Source: Candidatus Woesearchaeota archaeon (GTDB lineage: Archaea; Nanobdellota; Nanobdellia; Woesearchaeales; UBA11576). Taken from it: a stretch of 49,238 bases of DNA. The translations under genes and the position numbers were made by a program. The notes beneath the pieces are model-generated. The model was not told the DNA's origin. It did no database searches and saw only the letters and a list, made by a program, of their open reading frames with translations. The DNA is taken from contig JAFGJH010000052.1 in NCBI GenBank assembly GCA_016929255.1, forward strand, positions 1-49,238. The letters run 5' to 3'. Positions 34,210-41,696 of this stretch are shown one piece after another (positions within the stretch are counted from its first letter, which is position 1; each line of letters opens with the position of its first letter).

Positions 34210-34608
34210 ATGCTATACCTGCTCGCTTTCGGAAACCCGTATTTAAATGAGGATAATCTTGCGCTCCACATCGCAGATGCAGTAATAGAAGAAGGAATCA
34301 AAGGCGTTGAGGTGGTCAAATGCGTCTCGCCTGAGGAGGTCATGAACTACACCGGCAAGGATTTTGTGATCCTCGACGTGGTAAAAGACGTGAAGGAAGT
34401 TATGATAATCGATGACATCGACCGCCTGAAGGCAGATGGCATGGTCTCCCTGCACGACTTTGACCTGGGCTTCTTCCTGAAACTGATGAAGGAGACAGGC
34501 AAGATAACAAAGGTCAGGATTATAGGCATTCCACAGAAAGGCGACAAAGACGTTCTCAAGAAAAAAGTTCTCACTCTGCTTCCCACTCCAACTCGAGGAA
34601 GTGCGTAG
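34210..34608 (+). CDS. Hydrogenase maturation protease (HycI/HyaD type)
   Basis: The 132-residue protein has the family start LLAFGNPYLNEDNLALHIAD (the GN plus acidic residue that binds nickel), DFVILDVVKDVKEV with the second conserved Asp, and HDFDLGFFLKLM with the conserved His region. It should cut the C-terminal extension from a hydrogenase large subunit after the last His ligand. The frame overlaps the 3' end of the convergent large-subunit gene by 38 bases. Which of the two hydrogenases it serves is unknown; position favours the second. Confidence 0.82.
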   Translation: MLYLLAFGNPYLNEDNLALHIADAVIEEGIKGVEVVKCVSPEEVMNYTGKDFVILDVVKDVKEVMIIDDIDRLKADGMVSLHDFDLGFFLKLMKETGKITKVRIIGIPQKGDKDVLKKKVLTLLPTPTRGSA

Positions 34609-35848
34609 AGCAGGAGATACAGGGGTCGTATGCCCTTATCAGTTTCTCTATCTCGAGTTTCACTTCGTCAGGGCTTCTGTCAATAAGCTGCTGGACCCTG
34701 CCCTTTATCGCTTCTTCAAGGTGCTGCAGGTTCTGGGTCGTGGGTGTTGTGATGTCTGCGAACGTGCAGTATCCTTTGTCGTCGAACTTGTAGTGGTGGA
34801 ATAATATTCCTCGCGGGGCTTCGCATGCAGCTATCCCTTCACACTCGCATGATTTCACGCAGTTCTCTGCGCATGGGGACTCTCCGAGATTTATGTTGGA
34901 CAGTATAATTATGCACCTGTTTATCCCTTCGAGCATCTCCAGCGCCTGGGCAGGTATGTTCATGAAAGGGTTGTCTTTTCTTTCAGCCATCTTCCGTGCA
35001 TACTGTTTTGACTCATTGGTCAACAATTCTATGTTGTTGCACACTCTCGCCAGCGCGCCGACAAAGTAGCTCTTGCCCTCCTTGGTGGCAAACTCTGCTG
35101 TAGATCCCTCGACAAGGTATTCCTTGAAATGGTCTTTGTAGTCGTGTGTTGGGAAGCATGCTCCCCCTTCGCACCTGACTATCTTGTCTGAATAGAAGTA
35201 TGTGCCTCCTGTGAGCGCGAAGTGCGGAACTGATTTAGTGAAGTCAGGGTATTTCAGGCTCATAAAGAGATTCACTGTCTTGATGGCGTCTTCCTTGCGG
35301 CTCTTGAGCTCTTCAAGCAGCGCGTCAATCCTTTCCTTCAAAGGAAACCTTGAGAATCCTCCGACAACACAGGCGATTGGGTGCACGTCCCTGCCAGCCA
35401 GCGTGTGGACTATCTGGTTCCCGAGCCTTTTAAGTCTTAGCGCCCTGTCTATAGTGACCTTGTTTGTCCTGGCGAGCTCTATCGCGCTCTCAGCCCCCAG
35501 GTAATCTGGCAGTGTAAGGAAATAAAGATGCAGTGCATGGCTCTGGATGATGCCTCCGATATTGAGTGCTTCGCGCAGCTGATTTGTCTGCTCAGAAACC
35601 GTAATCCCGAAAGCGTCCTCTATCGCTTTTATCGACGTGATTGTGTGGACGACCGAGCACACTCCGCATATCCTTGATGATATATGGCTGAGGTCGTTGT
35701 ATTTCTTGTCCTTGAGTATGCCTTCAAAGAATCTTGCTCCCTCAAGCACCCTGAGCTCTACATTCTCGACCTTTCCGCCCTTTACCTTGATGTGGAGCTT
35801 TGCGTGGCCTTCTATCTTCGCAACGTGTTCAAGGTTGAGCTTTGCCAT
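34571..35848 (-). CDS. [NiFe] hydrogenase large subunit, second copy
   Basis: The product is 425 residues from the ATG at 35848, chosen because MAKLNLEHVAKIEGHAKL lines up with the start of HydA; upstream ATGs at 35866 and 35875 are in frame. Nickel ligands are in RICGVCSVVH and DPCISCSTH, with nine residues after the last His to be clipped. An insert with CAENCVKSCECEG near residue 330 has extra cysteines not present in HydA. With the small subunit it forms a two-gene unit lacking flavin and ferredoxin subunits. It is probably a group 3 enzyme. Confidence 0.9.
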   Translation of the reverse strand: MAKLNLEHVAKIEGHAKLHIKVKGGKVENVELRVLEGARFFEGILKDKKYNDLSHISSRICGVCSVVHTITSIKAIEDAFGITVSEQTNQLREALNIGGIIQSHALHLYFLTLPDYLGAESAIELARTNKVTIDRALRLKRLGNQIVHTLAGRDVHPIACVVGGFSRFPLKERIDALLEELKSRKEDAIKTVNLFMSLKYPDFTKSVPHFALTGGTYFYSDKIVRCEGGACFPTHDYKDHFKEYLVEGSTAEFATKEGKSYFVGALARVCNNIELLTNESKQYARKMAERKDNPFMNIPAQALEMLEGINRCIIILSNINLGESPCAENCVKSCECEGIAACEAPRGILFHHYKFDDKGYCTFADITTPTTQNLQHLEEAIKGRVQQLIDRSPDEVKLEIEKLIRAYDPCISCSTHFLELEWEAE

Positions 35849-36653
35849 CTTTGCTGTTCCCGCCATTATTTCCATTGCCGTTCTTGCGGTCATTCTTCAT
35901 CTTCTGCCCGCCGAACTCGCTTAGCTTCCCAATTATGTCTTTCTCATCGAGTCCCCAGCTCCTGAATAGCTTTGTCTCTGCCGCGAAGTTTGCGGTATCC
36001 AACGGCCCTCTGCACATTATGCAGGGCATGCCCTCGCGTATGCAGGCTGCATTGCAGCCTCCGTGCGTCATCGCTCCGAGGCACACCTTCTTCTCAGCCA
36101 GGTAGCAGTTATTTCCCCTTCGGGGGCATTGGTTGCATACAGGCCCCTGAAATTCCTTGCTCTCTTTTCCGGAGAGATAATTATTGACGAACCCGACAAA
36201 TTCTTCCTTCATTATGGGGCAGCCGTACATGTAGTAATCTACCTTGATGAAGTTGGATATCGGCTGCGCGTCGATGGAGTCTTCGAGCATCTGCTGGTTG
36301 TAGACGTATTTTCCAAGCTCATCATGCTCTATGAAGTTGCGCATCGCGGGTATGCCTCCGTGGCATGCGCACGCGCCCAGCGCGACAAGGACCTTTGACC
36401 GCGACCTTATCCTCTTGAGCTTCCTTGCCTCTTTATGTGTGGTTATCGCACCCTCTACAAAAGCTATGTCGAACTCTGCCTCCTTGTTCTTCTGCTTGAT
36501 CAGGTGGAAGTGCTGTATGTCCAGCTTCTCCATGAGCTCAGGTAGCTCATCCAGGAACAGGACAGTGAACTCGCATCCTTCGCAACAGGTGAAAGAGAAG
36601 AAGCCGACCACTGGTTTTTTGTCCGCCTTTTTTTGGTCCGCCATCTTTTTCAT
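35829..36653 (-). CDS. [NiFe] hydrogenase small subunit, second copy
   Basis: The 274-residue protein has FTCCEGCEFT (21-30) for the proximal cluster, GACACHGGIPAMRNF, YMYGCPIMKEE, and the cluster motifs in CNQCPRRGNNC, CLGAMTHGGC and CIMC. The last ~27 residues are Asn/Gly/Lys-rich. The gene order is small then large with a 20-base overlap. It is a paralogue of HydD but without the long lysine tail. The tail of this one lies in the overlap with the large-subunit gene. Confidence 0.92.
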   Translation of the reverse strand: MKKMADQKKADKKPVVGFFSFTCCEGCEFTVLFLDELPELMEKLDIQHFHLIKQKNKEAEFDIAFVEGAITTHKEARKLKRIRSRSKVLVALGACACHGGIPAMRNFIEHDELGKYVYNQQMLEDSIDAQPISNFIKVDYYMYGCPIMKEEFVGFVNNYLSGKESKEFQGPVCNQCPRRGNNCYLAEKKVCLGAMTHGGCNAACIREGMPCIMCRGPLDTANFAAETKLFRSWGLDEKDIIGKLSEFGGQKMKNDRKNGNGNNGGNSKDGKAQP

Positions 36654-36839
36654 TTTTCCTCTTTTTAAAATTTACTGGCGTGATGTTTGGCTGATGTTTT
36701 ATAATTTTTGTGATTTTTGGCTGCGGTTTCTTCCGTTTGCTCTATAATATTAAGGGAACATCTAAAAAGATCATCTAAAAAAAAGTTTCCGAAAGAACAC
36801 CGAAAACACACCCATACCACTAAAGAGTGAAAAAGAACA

Positions 36840-36848
36840 TTTATTAAG
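36840..36848 (+). promoter_or_regulatory. TATA-like box for the glycogen island
   Basis: TTTATTAAG lies about 90 bases before the ATG at 36935, which implies a leader of about 60 bases. That leader ends in the short hairpin GTAGTGAAACTAC just before the ATG, which could mask the start. The minus-strand hydrogenase likely uses TTTATAAT near 36698-36705. Confidence 0.4.
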
Positions 36849-36934
36849 ACTGTTTCATGAGGGGAAAGAGTTAGTTACCAACAGGTCTAGTAAACAAAAA
36901 GAGGCACGCTGATTGCGTCAGTAGTGAAACTACA

Positions 36935-38170
36935 ATGAAAGTGTTGATGTTCGGTTGGGAGTTCCCCCCCTTTAAGAGCGGTGGTCTAGGCACTGCTTGC
37001 TATGACTTAACCAAAGGTCTCTCCCGCCAGGGCGTTGACGTCACTTTTGTCATGCCCGCTGCGCCTGAAGGAGCGAACGCACAGTTTGTCAAGCTTTTAG
37101 GGGCCAATAATTTCGCCAAGAATGTTAAAGTCAGGAAAATAAGCTCTATTCTTTCTCCATATCAATCATTCACTTCTTATGCTGAAGCGCTGAAACATAT
37201 CAAGTCAAAAGCAGGGCTGAAGAAGAACCCTGAAGACATCTACGGCACCAACCTTTACGAGGAAGTATACCGCTATTCCATCGCAGCGGAGGAAATAGCC
37301 GAGGAAGAGAAGTTTGACGTCATCCATGTCCACGATTGGATGACTTATCAGGCCGGAATCAACGCCAAACGCGTTTCCGGGAAGCCTTTGGTCGCGCATA
37401 TCCACGCTACGGAGTTTGACAGGACAGGAGGCAACCCCAACCAGGTCATAAGCAACCTGGAATACCAGGGTCTTCTTGCAGCTGATGTGGTCATAGCCAA
37501 CTCCAATTTCACGAAACAGAACGTTGTCCAGCACTACAATATCGACCCCGGCAAAATCGAGGTTGTGCACTGGGGGATTGATCCGGAGAACCCTCATTAC
37601 GGTATCAACCAGAAGTCGCCTTTCGATGATGAGAAGGTGGTGCTCTTCCTGGGCAGGATAACCATCCAGAAAGGGCCTGATTATTTCATCGAGACAGCCG
37701 ACAGGGTGCTGAAGTACCTGCCTAACACCAAGTTTGTGGTGGCAGGCTCGGGGGACATGTTCGAGCGCATGATCAACCGGGCGGATGAGCTGGGCATACT
37801 GGACAGGTTCCTGTTCACAGGCTTCCTCAAGGGTGCTGATGTGCACAGGGCGTTCCAGCTGGCCGACCTCTACGTGATGCCGTCCGTGTCAGAGCCTTTC
37901 GGCCTTGTGGCGCTGGAGTCGCTGAAGAACGGCACGCCCATCCTGATCTCAAAGCAGTCAGGTGTGAGCGAGGTCGTGAACCATGCCCTTAAGGCTGATT
38001 TCTGGGATGTGGATGAGATGACCAACAAGATAGTGAACCTGCTGAAGTACTCTGAGCTGCTAGAGGAGCTGAAGGAGAACAGCATCATGGAGGTTGGGAA
38101 GTTCAATCTTGACGAGCCCGCGATGAAGACCAGGGCGGCCTACGAGCGGGCACTGACGATAAGGAGGTAA
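36935..38170 (+). CDS. Glycosyltransferase, GT4/GT5-like
   Basis: The 411-residue GT-B enzyme has the N-terminal MFGWEFPPFKSGGLGTACYD, in which the KSGGLG motif resembles the ADP-glucose-binding KxGGL of glycogen synthases, and the C-terminal VLFLGRITIQKGPDYFIE and SEPFGLVALESLKNG, typical of GT4. It probably builds alpha-glucan or a related glucoside. It is 9 bases upstream of the GH57 gene and opens the island of sugar genes, which supports a glycogen role. Confidence 0.85.
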   Translation: MKVLMFGWEFPPFKSGGLGTACYDLTKGLSRQGVDVTFVMPAAPEGANAQFVKLLGANNFAKNVKVRKISSILSPYQSFTSYAEALKHIKSKAGLKKNPEDIYGTNLYEEVYRYSIAAEEIAEEEKFDVIHVHDWMTYQAGINAKRVSGKPLVAHIHATEFDRTGGNPNQVISNLEYQGLLAADVVIANSNFTKQNVVQHYNIDPGKIEVVHWGIDPENPHYGINQKSPFDDEKVVLFLGRITIQKGPDYFIETADRVLKYLPNTKFVVAGSGDMFERMINRADELGILDRFLFTGFLKGADVHRAFQLADLYVMPSVSEPFGLVALESLKNGTPILISKQSGVSEVVNHALKADFWDVDEMTNKIVNLLKYSELLEELKENSIMEVGKFNLDEPAMKTRAAYERALTIRR

Positions 38171-38179
38171 CCGGGGAAG

Positions 38180-39421
38180 ATGGTAAGCGTATGTTTTTAC
38201 TTTCAGGTGCATCAGCCTTTCAGGATGAGGAAGTACTCAATCTTCGAGATAGGCAAGAAGGACGACTATTTCGACGACGAGAAGAACATAGAGGTGCTGA
38301 GGAAGGTCGCGAGGAAGTGCTACCTGCCCGCCAACAGCCTCATGCTCGAGCTCCTTGAGAGTCATCCTGAGTTCAAGATATCATACTCGCTATCGGGCGT
38401 GTTCATAGAGCAGTGCGAGAAGTGGGCCCCAGAGGTCATCGAGAGCTTCAGGAAGCTCGTCGCCACCGGACGCGTAGAGCTGCTCACAGAGACATATTAC
38501 CACTCTCTCTCGTACATATTCTCGAAAGAGGAGTTCAGGGAGCAGGTGATGCTGCACAGGAAGAAGATAAAAGAGGTGTTCGGCTGCGAGCCGAAGATAT
38601 TCAGGAACACCGAGCTGATATACAACAACGAGATCGCGAACTTCGTAGAGAGCATGGGATTCAAGGGGATTATCGCTGAAGGCTGGGACCCTATACTCGG
38701 CTGGAGGAGCGCGAATTTCGTCTACAGGCCCAAGACGACGAAGAGCATCAGGCTGCTCATGAAGAACTACAAGCTTTCAGATGACATAGCGTTCAGGTTC
38801 TCCAACAGGGGATGGGAGGAATGGCCCCTCACCACAGATAAGTTCTGCCAGTGGGTTAACAGCTACAACGGCAACGGGGAATGCATCAACCTCTTCATGG
38901 ATTATGAGACGTTCGGCGAGCACCAGTGGGAGGACACGGGAATCTTCGAGTTCATGCGCCACCTGCCCGGAGAGCTGCTGAAGCACCCTGACAACAATTT
39001 CAAGACACCCTCAGAGGTGATAGACACTTATGAGCCCAAGGACGAGATTGACTGCCACAGCATGATATCATGGGCGGACATCGAGCGCGACCTGTCCGCC
39101 TGGCTGGGCAACAGGATACAGCAGTCATCCGCCAGCAGGCTCTATTCCCTTGAGAAGGACATAAAGAAGACCGATGACTCCCGGCTGTTAGATGACTGGC
39201 GAAAGCTTCAGACATCAGACCACTTCTACTACATGTGCACTAAGTGGTTCAACGACGGCGACGTCCACAAGTACTTCAACCCGTACGACTCTCCGTACGA
39301 CTCTTTCATCAATTTCATGAATGTCATCAACGATGTGGTGCTCAGGATAAAGTCAGGGCACGGGAAAAGCTCAGGGACAGCCAGCGGGGTGAAGGGCAGT
39401 GAAGTGGGTAAGGCACTATAA
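38180..39421 (+). CDS. Glycoside hydrolase family 57 (alpha-amylase-like)
   Basis: The 413-residue enzyme has the GH57 signatures: HQPFR (11-15), the catalytic nucleophile Glu145 in FRNTELIY, and the acid/base Asp241 in LFMDYETFGEH. It is compact, about the size of a single catalytic barrel with a short helical end, which is typical of archaeal GH57 alpha-amylases or amylopullulanase-type single domains. It acts on alpha-glucans. There is no signal peptide, so it works in the cytoplasm on stored glycogen. It follows the GT4 gene after 9 bases. Confidence 0.9.
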   Translation: MVSVCFYFQVHQPFRMRKYSIFEIGKKDDYFDDEKNIEVLRKVARKCYLPANSLMLELLESHPEFKISYSLSGVFIEQCEKWAPEVIESFRKLVATGRVELLTETYYHSLSYIFSKEEFREQVMLHRKKIKEVFGCEPKIFRNTELIYNNEIANFVESMGFKGIIAEGWDPILGWRSANFVYRPKTTKSIRLLMKNYKLSDDIAFRFSNRGWEEWPLTTDKFCQWVNSYNGNGECINLFMDYETFGEHQWEDTGIFEFMRHLPGELLKHPDNNFKTPSEVIDTYEPKDEIDCHSMISWADIERDLSAWLGNRIQQSSASRLYSLEKDIKKTDDSRLLDDWRKLQTSDHFYYMCTKWFNDGDVHKYFNPYDSPYDSFINFMNVINDVVLRIKSGHGKSSGTASGVKGSEVGKAL

Positions 39422-39476
39422 GAAGAGATCGTCGGCAGGGCACCACATAATCAAGAGGATAGGGAGGCGAGAGGAT

Positions 39477-39812
39477 ATGGCCAGGAAGAAGACGGGGACA
39501 GCGGCGGGTTCCGCAGGGAAATTGAAGGCTGCTAAGGCAGCCAAGGGCAGTGTCACTGACATCCCGCCTGAGAAGTATTTCATCCTCCGTAGCGGGACAC
39601 CCATCAAGAGCATAGAGGAGCTCGCTCTGATGCTTGACAGCATCAGCGATGAGGACTTCAGTTTCCACGTGAACGTACAGAAGAATGATTTTTCAAACTG
39701 GCTCAAGGACGTGTTCGGCAGGGCGGACCTTGCTGACATGCTGGGTCCTGTGAAGGACAGGAAGGAGAGCCAGATAGTCCTGCTCAAGCACATGGTGTAT
39801 AAGGGCAGGTGA
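39477..39812 (+). CDS. Small DUF5752-like protein (copy 1)
   Basis: The 111-residue protein has a low-complexity Ala/Lys/Gly start (1-30) and one domain with KYFILRSGTPIKSIEELALM, then DEDFSFHVNVQKNDFSNWLKDVF. This FxLRxGxxIKSIEEL...HVNxxKNDFxNWxKDVF pattern is, as I recall, the domain catalogued as DUF5752, of unknown function and often near sugar genes. The ATG at 39477 follows GGGAGGCGAGAGG; an earlier ATG at 39399 lies inside the GH57 gene. A paralogue follows 49 bases later. Confidence 0.75.
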   Translation: MARKKTGTAAGSAGKLKAAKAAKGSVTDIPPEKYFILRSGTPIKSIEELALMLDSISDEDFSFHVNVQKNDFSNWLKDVFGRADLADMLGPVKDRKESQIVLLKHMVYKGR

Positions 39813-39861
39813 AGTGTGGGTCTTGCAGCGCTTGCAGTGAATACAAAAGAGGTGGTCGTTT

Positions 39862-40701
39862 ATGGTTAAGGATTACGCCTCAAAAGAGGCAGAGAGGGTC
39901 CTTGCGGATGTGCACCCTGAGAAGGTGTTCAACCTGAGGGACGGTTCCTCGATAAAGAACATTAAGGAGCTTTATTCGGCGCTGCAGTCGATAGGGCCTG
40001 ATGTGTTTGACCACCACGTGAACAGCGGGAGGAATGATTTCAGCAGTTGGGTGAAGGATGTCCACAGGGACTACAGGCTCGCCGACGGCCTTTCATCGGC
40101 GAAGAGCAGGGAGGAGTGCACGAAGGCGGTGGCAAGCAGGATATACGAGATAGAGAAGATGGCAGAAGAGAGGAAGAGAATGGAACTGAAAGAGACAGAG
40201 ACGGCCGCAGAGCGGCTTGAGAAGATACTTACTGAGGCTGTGAAAGCAAAGTCAGGACAGGATGTCAGTATGGCTGCTCCTGCAGGGTGTGTAATTGTTG
40301 CGGCAAAGGCAGGCGGCAGGTCACGCACCGCACCGATGAGAGATAAGAAGGCCAGGGCAGAGAAGGCTGTGAAAGATGAGCCAAATCTGCCTACGGCGCA
40401 GGAGCTCATCTGCGAGGCGCTCCCTAAAGCTTATCCTTCAGAAGAGGCGTCTCTGGAGCTGATCAGCTTTGCAGAGCCTGACGGCTTCCACAGGCAGTTC
40501 GCGAAGGAACTGTCAGCAGTATTCTCAATATCAACATTAGGTGAGTTTGCATCCGACATGAAGAAATTGTTCGGTTCAGGCAGCATCGCTGAGCAGAGGT
40601 TCCTTAAGGAGCGGGACGAGCCTGAAGCCGCAGGAGACGCAGCCGATGATGGCTGCAGGAAAGACAAGATGATATCACATCTCAAGAGGGTGTACGAATG
40701 A
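39862..40701 (+). CDS. DUF5752-like protein (copy 2) with long extension
   Basis: Residues about 10-75 repeat the copy 1 domain (KVFNLRDGSSIKNIKELYSA, then HHVNSGRNDFSSWVKDVHRD). A helical charged segment and an Ala/Lys-rich linker follow (about 95-175). Residues about 190-245 may be a degenerate second unit: QFAKELSAVFSISTLGEFAS could match the NDFxxWxKDV area, but this is weak. The stop overlaps the start of the MinD gene (ATGA), so translation is coupled. A partner role with the ATPase is inferred. Confidence 0.72.
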   Translation: MVKDYASKEAERVLADVHPEKVFNLRDGSSIKNIKELYSALQSIGPDVFDHHVNSGRNDFSSWVKDVHRDYRLADGLSSAKSREECTKAVASRIYEIEKMAEERKRMELKETETAAERLEKILTEAVKAKSGQDVSMAAPAGCVIVAAKAGGRSRTAPMRDKKARAEKAVKDEPNLPTAQELICEALPKAYPSEEASLELISFAEPDGFHRQFAKELSAVFSISTLGEFASDMKKLFGSGSIAEQRFLKERDEPEAAGDAADDGCRKDKMISHLKRVYE

Positions 40702-41474
40702 GCGGCACAGGAAAGGTAATAGGGGTAATATCAATCAAGGGAGGCGTAGGCAAGACCACTGTGGTCTCCAACCTCGGGGCGGTCCTCGCCCAGCAGTTCA
40801 GCAAGAAGGTGCTGGTTGTCGACGGAAACATAACCGCGCCTAACCTCGGGCTGCACCTGGGTGTCCTCAAGTCGAAGTATACCCTGCATGATGTGCTGTA
40901 CGACAACGTCCCGATCTGGAAGGCGATCCGGAGGTCAGAGCACGGATTTGATGTCCTGACAAGCTCTCTTGTGCCCGGCAAGAGCCAGCGTGGAAGGATA
41001 AACCCCTACAAGCTGCATAACAGGGTGTCGCAGGTGAAGAAGGAATATGACTTCATCATAGTGGACTCTTCCCCCAACCTGAACGAGGAGATGCTCTCGA
41101 CGATGATAGCGTCAGACGAGCTGCTTGTCGTGACAAGCCCTGACTATCCCACTCTCAGCTGCACCATGCACGCGATCAAGGTCGCGAAGGAGAGGAAGAC
41201 GCCCATATCAGGCCTTGTGCTCAACAAGGTGAGGGATAGGAGCTTTGAGCTGTCGGTGCAGGACGTCGAGAACGCGACCGGAGTCCCTGTTCTGTCGGTG
41301 ATAAAGGACGATGTAAGGGTGCTTGAGGCGCTGTCGAAGACCACTCCTGCGGCGTTGGGCACGCCGAAGATGGATGTCTCGGTGGCGTACTGCACGCTCG
41401 CTGCGAAGCTCGCAGGCCTTGAATACTCGGACCCGCGGCTGTGGCCGAAGATGCTTGGGATGTTCAGGAGATGA
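40698..41474 (+). CDS. MinD/ParA-family ATPase
   Basis: The 258-residue ATPase has the deviant Walker A KGGVGKTT (14-21), VLVVDGNITAPNLGLHLG (switch I, with Asn in place of the usual Asp of VDxDxxxP) and IIVDSSPNLNEE (switch II). Its C-terminal end LWPKMLGMFRR is short, hydrophobic and basic, like the membrane-targeting helix of MinD. Such ATPases position proteins or cargo. Here it is coupled to a DUF5752-like gene and lies between glycogen genes, not beside septum or flagellar genes, which suggests positioning of glycogen or its enzymes. That is inference. Confidence 0.88.
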   Translation: MSGTGKVIGVISIKGGVGKTTVVSNLGAVLAQQFSKKVLVVDGNITAPNLGLHLGVLKSKYTLHDVLYDNVPIWKAIRRSEHGFDVLTSSLVPGKSQRGRINPYKLHNRVSQVKKEYDFIIVDSSPNLNEEMLSTMIASDELLVVTSPDYPTLSCTMHAIKVAKERKTPISGLVLNKVRDRSFELSVQDVENATGVPVLSVIKDDVRVLEALSKTTPAALGTPKMDVSVAYCTLAAKLAGLEYSDPRLWPKMLGMFRR

Positions 41475-41479
41475 TTCAT

Positions 41480-41673
41480 TTCAGCAGAGCCACCGCGGCG
41501 CCAGTCGGTCAATCGAGCGATAACCTGCCACATCTCCTGTGATGTGCGGAAGGCGCCAGCCTCCTGCTGCAAAATATTCAATTTCCCGCGGGCCGCACAC
41601 CAGCAGCGTGGCGATGGTTCAAGCTTTGCTTGATACCCTACAAACCGCGGGGTTGCGCTGCGATGGCAGATAT
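41480..41673 (+). ncRNA. E-family structured intergenic element, copy B
   Basis: This lies between the ATPase and second glycogen synthase genes. Block 1 is GTCGGTC (41504-41510). Block 2 is AAGGCGCCAGCCTCC (41550-41564), one base different from copy C, in which AGGC/GCCT closes a four-base loop. Block 3 is AGCAGCGTGGC (from 41602), 49 bases after block 2, as against 48 in copy A and 50 in copy C. TCAAGC-TTT-GCTTGA forms a clear hairpin after block 3. The end, TTGCGCTG...GGCAGATAT, resembles that of copy A. No ORF. Confidence 0.5.
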
Positions 41674-41696
41674 CTTTTCCGTGACATAAATCTGCA

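Noticed and set aside
34155-34343. 63-residue N-terminal extension of HypC
   Set aside because: It runs through the promoter and the divergent protease gene; HypC must begin at MCLAMPG for Cys2 to function.
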